Shown here one piece after another: positions 24,839-33,238 of a stretch of 50,430 nucleotides of DNA; the first letter of the stretch is position 1; each line of letters starts with the position of its first letter. The stretch spans positions 1-50,430 of the forward strand of contig NZ_LGKG01000161.1 in the NCBI RefSeq assembly GCF_001294335.1, read 5' to 3'. A program made the position numbers and the translations under genes. This stretch comes from Streptomyces chattanoogensis. GTDB lineage: Bacteria; Actinomycetota; Actinomycetes; Streptomycetales; Streptomycetaceae. Under the pieces are notes generated by a model that worked only from the letters and a program-made list of their open reading frames with translations, had not been told where the DNA came from and ran no database searches.

Positions 24839-26866
24839 ATGGTGACCACCGCTCCCTACGGCGCCTGGCCGTCCCCGGTCGACGCCCGGACGGTTGCCGC
24901 CCATGACGGCCGGCCGGCCTTTGTCGGCGTGGTCGGCGACGAGGTCTGGTGGACGGAGCCGCGGCCCGCCGAGGGCGGCCGCCGGGCGCTGGTGCGCAGG
25001 CGTGCCGACGGGGCGACGGAGCCGGTGCTGCCCGGACCGTGGAATGTCCGCAGCCGGGTGCTGGAGTACGGCGGCCAGCCCTGGGCCGGTACGGTCACCG
25101 AGCGCGGCCCGCTCGTCGTCTTCAGCAACTTCGCCGACCAGCGGCTGTACGCCTACGAGCCGGACTCCGGCGCCGCCCCGCGCCCCCTGACCCCGCTGTC
25201 CGGGGTCGGCGACGGCCTGCGCTGGGTGGACCCCGTACTGCGCCCGGAGCTCGGCGAGGTGTGGTGTGTCCTCGAGGAGTTCACCGGCGACCGGCCGACG
25301 GATGTCCGCCGGGTGATCGCCGCCGTGCCACTGGACGGATCGGCGGCCGAACACCGCGCCGCGACAAGGGAGTTGAGCGACGACCGGCACCGGTTCGTCA
25401 CCGGCCCGCGGATCTCACCGGACGGACGGCGGGCGGCCTGGATCGCCTGGGACCATCCCCAGATGCCCTGGGACGGCACCTTGGTGATGGTGGCGGACAT
25501 TACCCCCAAGGGGGAGTTCGACGGCATCCGTCCGCTGGTCGGGGATCCCGGGCCCACCGCACCGGACGGCGGTGAGGCCGGGGAGTCCGTCGCGCAGATC
25601 GAATGGGCCGCCGACGGCTCGCTGCTCTTCGTGTCGGACCTCAGCGGATGGTGGGAGCTGCAGCGCATCGACCCGGACGCCGCGGATGACGGCGTGGTGG
25701 CGAGCCGGGGGCTGTGCCCGGCCCGGCAGGAGGAGTTCGGCGGTCCGCTGTGGAATGTGGGGCAGCGCTGGTTCCTGCCGCTGGAGAACGGCACCCTCGC
25801 CGTCATCCACGGCCACGGCACCACCGCCCTCGGCATTCTCGACCCGGTCTCCGGCGAGCTGGTCGACGCGGCGGGCCCCTGGACGGAATGGGCTCCCACC
25901 CTTGCCGTACACGGCAGCCGCGTCATCGGCATCGCCGCCGGTCCGCACAGCGCCTACGAGATCGTCGAGCTGGACGCCTGTACCGGCCGCGCCCGGGCGA
26001 TCGCCGCCCGGCATGCCGACGTCGTGGACCCGGCCTACTACCCCCGGCCGGGGATCCGCACCTTCACCGGCCCCGGCGGCCGGGACATCCACGCCCATAT
26101 CTATCCGCCGCACCATCCCGAATACGCCGCCCCCGAAGGCGAGTTGCCGCCGTATGTGGTGTGGGCGCACGGCGGCCCGACGGGGCACGCCCCGCTGGTG
26201 CTCGACCTGGAGCTCGCCTATTTCACCTCCCGGGGCATCGGTGTCGCGGTGGTCAACTACGGCGGTTCGACGGGCTACGGCAGGGAGTACCGCGAGCGGC
26301 TGCGCGGCCAGTGGGGTGTGGTGGACGTCGAGGACTGCGCGGCCGTCGCCCGCGCGCTGGCCGACGAGGGCAGCGCCGACCGCGCCCGGCTGGCGATCCG
26401 CGGCGGCAGCGCCGGCGGCTGGACCAGCGCCGCCTCCCTCACCGCCACCGACCTCTACGCCTGCGGCACGGTCAGCTACCCCATCCTGGATCTGGCCGGC
26501 TGGGCCAACGGCGAGACCCATGACTTTGAATCGCGGTATCTGGAGTCGCTGGTCGGCCCGTTCGCCGAGGTGCCCGAGCGTTACCGCGAGCGCTCACCGC
26601 TGTACCGCGCGGACCGGATCACCGCACCGTTCCTGCTGCTCCAGGGCATGGACGATGTGATCTGCCCGCCCGTGCAGTGCGACCGGTTCCTCACCGAGGT
26701 GGCCGGGCGCGGCATACCGCACGCCTATCTGGCCTTCGCCGGCGAGGGTCACGGCTTCCGCCGCGCGGAGACCATCGTCCGCGCCGTCGAGGCCGAACTC
26801 TCCCTCTACGCCCAGACCTTCGGCTTCGCCCGCGACGACGTCCCCGCCCTGGAGCTGCGCACATGA
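24839..26866 (+). CDS. S9 family prolyl oligopeptidase (675 aa)
   Basis: This is a cytoplasmic serine peptidase. An N-terminal beta-propeller domain (about residues 1-400) precedes an alpha/beta-hydrolase catalytic domain. The nucleophile is in RGGSAGGWTS, the acid Asp in LLQGMDDVICPP and the catalytic His in GEGHGFR. There is no signal peptide. ATG 24839 follows GGAGGA; a GTG directly after it could also serve. The stop overlaps the ATG of the LD-carboxypeptidase gene (ATGA at 26863-26866). Acylaminoacyl- or dipeptidyl-peptidase activity is likely, limited to short peptides by the propeller. Confidence 0.92.
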   Translation: MVTTAPYGAWPSPVDARTVAAHDGRPAFVGVVGDEVWWTEPRPAEGGRRALVRRRADGATEPVLPGPWNVRSRVLEYGGQPWAGTVTERGPLVVFSNFADQRLYAYEPDSGAAPRPLTPLSGVGDGLRWVDPVLRPELGEVWCVLEEFTGDRPTDVRRVIAAVPLDGSAAEHRAATRELSDDRHRFVTGPRISPDGRRAAWIAWDHPQMPWDGTLVMVADITPKGEFDGIRPLVGDPGPTAPDGGEAGESVAQIEWAADGSLLFVSDLSGWWELQRIDPDAADDGVVASRGLCPARQEEFGGPLWNVGQRWFLPLENGTLAVIHGHGTTALGILDPVSGELVDAAGPWTEWAPTLAVHGSRVIGIAAGPHSAYEIVELDACTGRARAIAARHADVVDPAYYPRPGIRTFTGPGGRDIHAHIYPPHHPEYAAPEGELPPYVVWAHGGPTGHAPLVLDLELAYFTSRGIGVAVVNYGGSTGYGREYRERLRGQWGVVDVEDCAAVARALADEGSADRARLAIRGGSAGGWTSAASLTATDLYACGTVSYPILDLAGWANGETHDFESRYLESLVGPFAEVPERYRERSPLYRADRITAPFLLLQGMDDVICPPVQCDRFLTEVAGRGIPHAYLAFAGEGHGFRRAETIVRAVEAELSLYAQTFGFARDDVPALELRT

Positions 26867-27795
26867 GGGCCGCCCCGCTGATCCGCCCGCCGCGGCTGCG
26901 GCCCGGCGACCGGGTGGCGGTCGTCGCGCCCAGCGGCCCGCTGGTGCCGGAGCGGCTGGACGGCGGACTGGACCTGCTGCGCGGCTGGGACCTCGACCCG
27001 GTGGCCGGGCCGCATGTCCGGGGCAGCCATGACACGTTGCGCTATCTCGCGGCCTGTGACGAGGACCGCGCCCGCGACCTCCAGGAGGCGTGGTGCGATC
27101 CGTCCGTCAAGGCGGTGTTCGCGGCGCGCGGCGGTTACGGCGCCCAGCGGATGGTGGACCTGCTGGACTGGTCCGCCATCCGGGCCGCCGCCCCCAAACC
27201 GCTCGTCGGCTTCAGCGATGTGACGGTGCTGCACGAGGCGTTCGCGGTGCGCGCCGGGGTGGCCACCCTGCACGGACCGGCGATCGCGGGCGAGGCGTTC
27301 CTCAAGGACGATGCGACGCGGGAGGGGCTGCGGCGCACGCTGTTCGCGCCGGAGAGCGTCCGCAGGGTGGTGTCGGCGTCGTCCCGGCCGCTGGTGCCGG
27401 GGCGGGCCCGCGGGGTCACCCTGGGCGGCTGTCTGACGATGCTCGCCACCGAGCTGGGCACCCCGCACGCCAGGTCCGGTGCGGCGGGCGGACTGCTGCT
27501 GCTGGAGGACGTGGGGGAGCCGCCCTACCGCATCGACCGCGCGCTGACCCAACTGCTGCGCGCCGGGCTGCTGGCGGGTGTCGCCGGGATCGTTCTCGGC
27601 TCCTGGGACCGGTGCGGTCCGTACGAGCGGGTGCGGGAGGTGCTGCGGGACCGGCTGGGCGGCCTCGGGGTTCCGGTGGCCGAGGAGTTCGGGTTCGGGC
27701 ACGGTGACTCGGCGCTGACGCTGCCGCTCGGCGTACGGGCCGAGCTGGACGCGACGGCCGGCACGCTGACGTTCGACGCGCCGCCGCTGACCTGA
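26863..27795 (+). CDS. S66 family LD-carboxypeptidase (310 aa)
   Basis: This is a serine peptidase of family S66, which removes the terminal D-Ala from the tetrapeptide of recycled muropeptides. An N-terminal PRLRPGDRVAVVAPSGP is typical. The nucleophile S118 is in LVGFSDVTVLHEA, the triad Glu in LLLEDVGEPPYRIDR and the His near EFGFGHGD. No signal peptide is present, so it is cytoplasmic. A microcin-C-type immunity member of S66 is an alternative. The gene is translationally coupled to the S9 peptidase and closes the four-peptidase operon. Confidence 0.9.
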   Translation: MRAAPLIRPPRLRPGDRVAVVAPSGPLVPERLDGGLDLLRGWDLDPVAGPHVRGSHDTLRYLAACDEDRARDLQEAWCDPSVKAVFAARGGYGAQRMVDLLDWSAIRAAAPKPLVGFSDVTVLHEAFAVRAGVATLHGPAIAGEAFLKDDATREGLRRTLFAPESVRRVVSASSRPLVPGRARGVTLGGCLTMLATELGTPHARSGAAGGLLLLEDVGEPPYRIDRALTQLLRAGLLAGVAGIVLGSWDRCGPYERVREVLRDRLGGLGVPVAEEFGFGHGDSALTLPLGVRAELDATAGTLTFDAPPLT

Positions 27796-27995
27796 CCGGC
27801 CACCGGACGGCGCCCTGCCGTGCGCCGGGCCCACCTTCTCGAGCCGGTTGCCCGTCCCGAACGCCCCGCGCACCACGCTGAACTGACGTCCTGCCGGTAA
27901 ATCCTGTCACCGGCGTTGACGCGCTCGTGACGCGTGTCACACCATGAGGCACCGCTACCGACTGGTTGGTACGGCTGTTCTTGTGGAGGTCATGC

Positions 27996-29816
27996 GTGCC
28001 CACCGTGTCCCGAGCCGTCTCCCGCCCCGTACTCCGCAACTCCCTCTCCGTGCTGGCCGCCACCGCCCTCGCCGCGCCCCTCGTCCTGGCCGCACCCGCG
28101 AGCGCCGCCGCCGGTCCGTACACCGTCACCCCGCTGAAGGTGACGGTCCGGGCCGGTGACCGTGACTGCACCGTGGACGCCGACCTCTACCGCCCCGCCG
28201 ACACCGACGAAGGGCACCCGGCGCCCGCCGTACTGACCACCAACGGCTTCGGCGGCAGCAAGACGGACGGCTCCACCGACGCCATCGCCAGGGCCTTCGC
28301 CTCCCGCGGCTATGTCGCGCTGGCCTACTCCGGCCTCGGCTTCGGCGCGTCCGGCTGCCCGATCTCCCTCGACGACCCCCAGGCCGACGGCCGCGCGGCA
28401 CGTCAGCTCGTCGACGTCCTGGCCGGAACGCGAACCGCCGATGACGGAACCCGGGTCGACTACGTGACCAAGGACGGCGCGAACGACCCGCGGGTCGGCA
28501 TGATCGGGGGCTCGTACGGCGGGGCCATCCAGATGGCGACCGCCTCCGTCGACCACCGCATCGACGCGCTCGTCCCGCTCATCACCTGGAACGACCTCTC
28601 CTTCTCCCTCGACCCCAACGGCGCGGGCCGCACGCGGGGCGTCAGCGGTCCGGTGCCCGGCGCCTACAAGTACCAGTGGACGAACGGGTTCTTCCTGATG
28701 GGCGAGGCGCAGGGGCTGCTCCATCCGAGCCTGGACCCCTCGCGGCTGGGCGGCGCGGGCTGTCTGCACTTCGTCGCGCCGGCCTGCGAGACCAAGCGGC
28801 TGCTGGACTCCGGCAGCTATCCGGCGGACCGGACCGCCCGCATGGTCGCGTATGCGCGCAGCGTCTCCCCGGTCTCGTATCTGAAGTCCGTCAAGGCGCC
28901 GACCCTGCTGGTGCAGGGCCAGGCCGACACCCTCTTCACCCTCAACGAGGCCACCGCCACCTACCGCACCCTCACCGCCCAGGGCACCCCGGCCAAGATG
29001 ATCTGGCAGGCCTGGGGCCACAGCGGCGGGATGCGGAACCCGGCCAGGGGCGAACTCGACCTGGTGAAGGGGAACCTGGAGACCAGCTATGTCGGGAAGC
29101 GGATCCTGGGGTGGTTCGACCGCTATCTGCACCACCGGAAGGGGGCGGACACCGGGCCGGCCTTCGCGTACTACCGGGACTGGGTGACCGAGGGCCCCAC
29201 CTACGCGACCTCGTCCGCCGTCCCCGGTGGCGGTCAGAAGCTGTACCTCTCCGGTGACGGCAAGCTCGTCGACAACCGCAGGAAGGTGGCGCGCGGCAGC
29301 CGGGAGTACCGCAACCGGCTGCTGCCCACCAGCCATTCGGAGTTCTCGCCCGGCGGGCTGCTCGGGCTGCCGGACCTCGCCCCGTACGACCTCGACGGCA
29401 CGTACCTGGGCTGGACGTCCGCCCCGGTGGCGGGCGGGCCGGCGGAGGTGGTGGGCGCGCCCAGGGTGACGCTGAGGGTGATCTCGCCGGCGGCCGAGCG
29501 GGTGCAGAACTCCGGGGACGCGGCCGACCGGCTGGTGCTCTTCGCCAAGCTGTACGACGTGGCACCGGACGGGACGACGACACTGGTGCACCGGCTGGTG
29601 GCCCCGGCCCGGGTGCCCGATGTGACCCGGAAGTTCACCGTGGAACTCCCGGGCATCGTGCACCGTTACGAGCCGGGGCACCGCCTGCGCTTCGTGATCG
29701 CCGCGAGTGACACCGCCTATGTGGGCAATCACGGGGTGAAGCCGGTGACGGTCACCAGCACGCCCGAGGACACCGGGGTGCTCGAACTGCCCGTCACCCA
29801 GGGCACCTTGAGGTAG
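27996..29816 (+). CDS. Secreted CocE/NonD-type serine hydrolase (X-Pro dipeptidyl-peptidase-like, 606 aa)
   Basis: A signal peptide is clear: an Arg-rich start, a hydrophobic LSVLAATALAAPLVLAAPASA and an AxA site near residue 37. An S15-type alpha/beta-hydrolase domain follows, with nucleophile in IGGSYGGAIQMA, acid in LVQGQADTLF and His in WGHSGGM. A C-terminal galactose-binding-like beta-sandwich (X-Pro_dipeptidyl-peptidase C domain) runs from about residue 430. The GTG at 27996 follows GGAGG; an ATG ten codons earlier lacks a site. Cocaine-esterase-like or acyl-peptidase specificity is open. An inverted repeat GTGAC-GCGT-GTCAC at 27927-27940 lies in its upstream region. Confidence 0.87.
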   Translation: MPTVSRAVSRPVLRNSLSVLAATALAAPLVLAAPASAAAGPYTVTPLKVTVRAGDRDCTVDADLYRPADTDEGHPAPAVLTTNGFGGSKTDGSTDAIARAFASRGYVALAYSGLGFGASGCPISLDDPQADGRAARQLVDVLAGTRTADDGTRVDYVTKDGANDPRVGMIGGSYGGAIQMATASVDHRIDALVPLITWNDLSFSLDPNGAGRTRGVSGPVPGAYKYQWTNGFFLMGEAQGLLHPSLDPSRLGGAGCLHFVAPACETKRLLDSGSYPADRTARMVAYARSVSPVSYLKSVKAPTLLVQGQADTLFTLNEATATYRTLTAQGTPAKMIWQAWGHSGGMRNPARGELDLVKGNLETSYVGKRILGWFDRYLHHRKGADTGPAFAYYRDWVTEGPTYATSSAVPGGGQKLYLSGDGKLVDNRRKVARGSREYRNRLLPTSHSEFSPGGLLGLPDLAPYDLDGTYLGWTSAPVAGGPAEVVGAPRVTLRVISPAAERVQNSGDAADRLVLFAKLYDVAPDGTTTLVHRLVAPARVPDVTRKFTVELPGIVHRYEPGHRLRFVIAASDTAYVGNHGVKPVTVTSTPEDTGVLELPVTQGTLR

Positions 29817-29954
29817 GGCCCCGGGTCGGGTGGTGCGGTGGCGGATGGGGTGGAAGCCGTAGGAACAAGAGGAGCGGGGAGCCGGGGTCCAGAGGTCAGG
29901 GACCGGGAGTCCTGAGGGAGGCCCGGGCGTCCGTGAGGTCAGGGCCCGTAAGGG

Positions 29955-30149
29955 TCAGTCGTCCTCGATGGTGATGGCCTGCACCGGGCAGGCGCGGACG
30001 GCTTCCCGTACGAGCGGGTCGCCGGCGCCGTCCTCGCGGCCGGGGAGCACCTGGCTGAAGCCGTCGTCGTCCTGGGTGAACACCCCCGGCGCGGTCAGGA
30101 CGCACTGGCCGCTGCCGATACACATGTCCTCGTCAATGATGATCCGCAT
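29955..30149 (-). CDS. 3Fe-4S ferredoxin (64 aa)
   Basis: This is a short, acidic single-cluster ferredoxin of the Streptomyces P450 type. Cysteines C10, C16 and C54 fit C-x5-C...C-P. The position that would hold a fourth ligand is glycine, so a [3Fe-4S] cluster is expected. It starts 40 bases downstream of the P450 stop with an AAAGGGG site. It should deliver electrons to that P450, as SuaB/SubB do for CYP105 enzymes. The gap 29817-29954 to the convergent hydrolase gene has no clear hairpin. Confidence 0.92.
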   Translation of the reverse strand: MRIIIDEDMCIGSGQCVLTAPGVFTQDDDGFSQVLPGREDGAGDPLVREAVRACPVQAITIEDD

Positions 30150-30189
30150 CCCGGACCCCTTTCGCTCGTTCCGCTGTCACCGGTGACAC

Positions 30190-31422
30190 CTACCAGGCCA
30201 CCGGCAGCTCGATCATGCCTTGCAGGGTGTCACCCGGTTTGAACGGAATCGCGGCGGCGGGCACGGCGAGTCGCAGATCCGGGATCCTGGCGAACAGCGA
30301 CCGCAGCGCGATCTCCATCTCCGCACGGGCGAGGTTCTGGCCCAGGCACTGGTGAATGCCGAAGCCGAACGCCACGTGATGGCGCGCGGAGCGGCTCCAG
30401 TCCAGTTCGTCCGGCGCCGGGTAGGCCGCACCGTCCCGGTTGATCAGGGACGTGGCGAAGACCACGCCGTCATCGGCCCGGATGGTGTGGCCGGCGATCT
30501 CGATGTCCTCCGTCGCCACCCGCAGCAGCCCGTCGGCTATCGACAGGAAGCGCAGCAGCTCCTCTACCGCGTCCGGGATCAGGTCGTCCCGGGTGCGCAA
30601 CCGGTCGAGCTGCTCGGGGTGTTCCAGCAGGGTGAAGGTGCCCAGCGAGATCATGTTGGCCGTGGTCTCATGGCCCGCGACCAGCAGGATCATGGCCATG
30701 CGGGCCAGTTCCCCGCGTTCGAGGGAGCCGGTCCGCAGCCGGTCGGCGATCAGCTCGTCCAGCAGCCCGTCGCCCGGCTCCTGCTCCTTACGGGTGATCA
30801 GCGCGGCGAGGTACTCCTCCAGCGCGTCGCCCGCCTCCTCCGACTCCTCGGAGGTACGGCCGCTCAGCAGCCGGCGCGACTGCTCCTCGAAGAACTCGTG
30901 GTCGGCGTACGGGACGCCGAGCAGCGAGCAGATCACCATCGAGGGGACCGGCAGCGCGAACGCGGAGACCAGCTCGGCGGGCGGGCCCTGGGCCAGCATC
31001 CGGTCCAGCAGACCGTCGACGATGCGCTGGATCTCCGGGCGCATGGCGGCGATCTTCTTGACGCCGAAGGCGGGGATCAGCATCCGGCGCTGGATGTTGT
31101 GCTCCGGGTCGTCCACGCCGATCAGCGGTGCCTTGGTCTCCGCGATCGCCTCGAAGCGCTCCAGGGGTACCGGAAAGGCCGGATTCTGGCGGTCGGACGA
31201 GAGCCGTGGGTCGGTGAGCAGCGCCCGCGCCTCGGCGTGGCCGGTCACCGCCCATACCCGGCGGCCGTCGTAGAAGGCGACGTGGGCGAGCGGGCCCCGG
31301 TCGCGCAGTGGCTGATAGTTGGTGGGCGGGTGATAGGGACAGGTGCGGTCCTGAAAGAAGGCGATCGCCGCGGGCGGGGGTGTCCCGCGTGCCGGCGTCG
31401 TCCCCGTCGGTGCCTCGGTCAT
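30190..31422 (-). CDS. Cytochrome P450, CYP105-like (410 aa)
   Basis: This is a soluble bacterial P450. The I-helix oxygen motif is AGHETT (249-254), the K-helix EELLR (287-291) and the heme-binding loop FGFGIHQCLG with Cys359. A B-helix-region SSDRQNPAFP and MLIPAFGVKK fit the CYP105 family of broad-specificity Streptomyces monooxygenases. A dedicated ferredoxin follows and a TetR regulator precedes it on the same strand. ATG 31422 has GGAGG eight bases upstream. The 181-base gap to the TetR gene probably holds its promoter. The substrate cannot be read. Confidence 0.93.
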   Translation of the reverse strand: MTEAPTGTTPARGTPPPAAIAFFQDRTCPYHPPTNYQPLRDRGPLAHVAFYDGRRVWAVTGHAEARALLTDPRLSSDRQNPAFPVPLERFEAIAETKAPLIGVDDPEHNIQRRMLIPAFGVKKIAAMRPEIQRIVDGLLDRMLAQGPPAELVSAFALPVPSMVICSLLGVPYADHEFFEEQSRRLLSGRTSEESEEAGDALEEYLAALITRKEQEPGDGLLDELIADRLRTGSLERGELARMAMILLVAGHETTANMISLGTFTLLEHPEQLDRLRTRDDLIPDAVEELLRFLSIADGLLRVATEDIEIAGHTIRADDGVVFATSLINRDGAAYPAPDELDWSRSARHHVAFGFGIHQCLGQNLARAEMEIALRSLFARIPDLRLAVPAAAIPFKPGDTLQGMIELPVAW

Positions 31423-31603
31423 CGAACTGCCTCCGTACGAGGGGCTCGAGGTGCTCGTGTTGCGGGACGGGCGGTCGGCCCGTCGACTCCCACTTCATGC
31501 CTCTGTACGCTGTATGGCTAGGTGCAGTTCGGCCAAGGTCGGTCAACTTCCCGCATTTCCGGCCGAGTTGGGCGCCGGCGTCTCCGCGGCGGCCGGGGCT
31601 GCG

Positions 31604-32209
31604 TCACGCCCGGCGCAGCAGCGTGTCGATCACCGAGTCCAGGTAGCGGGTGCGTGCGGCGCCGGCGGGCAGCGCCTGCGGGACCGCATGCCCCAGCTGG
31701 CTGTGCCCGAGATAGGCGCTGTACGCGAGCAGACCGCGGCGCCGCGCCTCGGTCTCCGAGCAGCCCAACTCGGCGAAGAGCGCGGCGACATACCCGATCC
31801 GCCGCTCGGTGACCCGAGCCAGTGCGGCCGCCACCCGGGGGTCCGCGGCGGTGGCCAGCAGGGACATCTCCAAGGGGTCCGCCCCGGCCGCTCCGGTGGT
31901 CCGGTCGAGCAGTCCCCGCAGCTTCCGCTCGGGGTCGGTTTCCGCCTCCATCTTGGTGATCACGGCCTCCGTGGCGACCTCCTCCCAGCGCGCCAGGGCG
32001 GCCTCGATCAGCGCGTCCCGGTTCGCGAAGTGCCAGTAGAAGCTGCCCTTCGTGGTGCCGAGCCGGGCTGCCAGCGGCTCGACGGCCACCGCCGCGAGCC
32101 CGCCCTCGCCCATGGCCGCCAGCGCGGCATCGGCCCAGTCCTGTGCGGTGAGCCGCCGCCGTGTGCCGGTGGTCCGGGGGGTCCTCGCCTGCTCTTGTGC
32201 CATGTCCAT
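31604..32209 (-). CDS. TetR-family transcriptional regulator (201 aa)
   Basis: The N-terminal helix-turn-helix is typical: LTAQDWADAALAAMGEGGLAAVAVEPLAARLGTTKGSFYWHFANRDALIEAAL. A variable helical ligand domain follows. The start codon (ATG 32209, or a second in-frame ATG at 32203) has no ribosome binding site and lies within one of two repeated operator sequences (32207-32221). The mRNA is therefore probably leaderless and autoregulated. It most likely controls the divergent SRPBCC/DUF2867 gene through that operator and perhaps the downstream P450. Confidence 0.9.
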   Translation of the reverse strand: MDMAQEQARTPRTTGTRRRLTAQDWADAALAAMGEGGLAAVAVEPLAARLGTTKGSFYWHFANRDALIEAALARWEEVATEAVITKMEAETDPERKLRGLLDRTTGAAGADPLEMSLLATAADPRVAAALARVTERRIGYVAALFAELGCSETEARRRGLLAYSAYLGHSQLGHAVPQALPAGAARTRYLDSVIDTLLRRA

Positions 32210-32244
32210 ACGCTACCGTACAGTCAAACATACGCCACCGTATG
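32207..32244. promoter_or_regulatory. Divergent operator, two copies of CATACGnnACCGTA
   Basis: CATACGCTACCGTAC (32207-32221) and CATACGCCACCGTATG (32229-32244) are direct repeats spaced exactly 22 bases. Each is also a palindrome (CATACG....CGTATG, perfect in the second copy). This is the usual look of a TetR double operator. It occupies the whole space between the TetR start and the ribosome binding site of the + strand gene, so binding would silence both. Confidence 0.75.
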
Positions 32245-32254
32245 GAGGTGCCGG

Positions 32255-33193
32255 ATGCGTCCGCTCCGTCTGCCCCGTCCGCTCCGCCCGTCGCGAACCC
32301 TCCGCGATGTGCACACGCGCACCATCGCCGCCCCGGCCGACACCGTCGGCGCGCTGATCGACCGGCTCGGCGGCGACCCCGACCCGGTCTTCCCGACGCC
32401 CGCCTGGCCGGCGATGCGCTTCGACCGGCCGCTGGGCGTCGGCGCCGACGGCGGGCACGGCTTCGTCCGCTACCGCGTCACCGCTCACGAGCCGGGCCGC
32501 CGCATCCGCTTCGACTTCACCTCCGGCCCGACCGGGTATCACGAGGCCGTCGTGCGGCCCCTGGGCCCGGACAGCTGCCGCGTCGAGCACGTTCTGGAGA
32601 GCGAACACGGGCTGAGGCAACGGCTGTTGTGGTGGACCGCCATGCGGGTCCTGCACGGCACCGTCGTCGAGGAGCTCCTCGACAACATCGAGCAGGCCGC
32701 CACCGGACGGGTCCGTACACCCGTCCGACGGTCGCCCCGCGTACGGCTCTTCCACCGCCTGCTGTGGGACCGCCCGAAGGCCGTCGGCCTCCCCGCCGAG
32801 GCCCGCCTGGCCCGCAGTGCCTTCCCGCATACGGACTTCCAGGACGCCTGGCAGATGGCGCTGCTGCCGGGCATGCCCACGGAGCCGGAGGCCTGGGAGG
32901 GGGTGCTGCGCGGCGCCGCCTTCCCGGTCCAGGGCCGGGAGGGCGGCGAGCTCCTGCTCGGCCACGACGCCCGCCACCTGGACTTCCGTGCCTCGATCCT
33001 CATCGCGAACGGGCAGGTCACCCTGGGTACGGTCGTCCGCACCCAGCACGCCGGCGGCCGGCTCTACTGGGCCGTCGTGCGCCGCGTGCACCCCTTCATG
33101 GCCCGTCTGATGCTGCGTCGCACGCACCGCCGGCTGGCACTGGCCGTGCCGAGTGCGGGGGAGCGGGAGTGGGCGCGGGCGACGGTGGAATGA
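32255..33193 (+). CDS. SRPBCC-DUF2867 two-domain protein (312 aa)
   Basis: Residues about 20-150 look like an SRPBCC (polyketide cyclase/START-like) domain: VHTRTIAAPADTVGALIDRL, FVRYRVTAHEPGRRIRFDF and a long C-terminal helix WWTAMRVLHGTVVEELLDNI. Residues about 165-305 match DUF2867: FPHTDFQDAWQMALLPG, GHDARHLDFRASILI, TLGTVVRTQHAGGRLYWAVV and VHPFMARLMLRR. DUF2867 is more often found alone or with an epimerase. GGAGG six bases before ATG 32255 supports this start. It is divergent from the TetR gene and probably repressed by it. The function is unknown; both domains make hydrophobic pockets. Confidence 0.8.
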   Translation: MRPLRLPRPLRPSRTLRDVHTRTIAAPADTVGALIDRLGGDPDPVFPTPAWPAMRFDRPLGVGADGGHGFVRYRVTAHEPGRRIRFDFTSGPTGYHEAVVRPLGPDSCRVEHVLESEHGLRQRLLWWTAMRVLHGTVVEELLDNIEQAATGRVRTPVRRSPRVRLFHRLLWDRPKAVGLPAEARLARSAFPHTDFQDAWQMALLPGMPTEPEAWEGVLRGAAFPVQGREGGELLLGHDARHLDFRASILIANGQVTLGTVVRTQHAGGRLYWAVVRRVHPFMARLMLRRTHRRLALAVPSAGEREWARATVE

Positions 33194-33212
33194 CCGTTTC
33201 ACTGGCCGGCAA

Positions 33213-33229
33213 GTGGCACTGAGTGCCAC
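33213..33229. promoter_or_regulatory. Perfect palindrome GTGGCACT-G-AGTGCCAC
   Basis: Eight-base arms lie at 33213-33220 and 33222-33229 around a single G. The site sits 10 bases before the CoA-transferase ATG at 33239 and 20 bases after the preceding stop. It is too short and too close to the start for an ordinary terminator, so an operator is more likely. CACACT at 33227-33232 would be at -10 spacing for a leaderless transcript starting at the ATG. Confidence 0.55.
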
Positions 33230-33238
33230 ACTGCGGGT

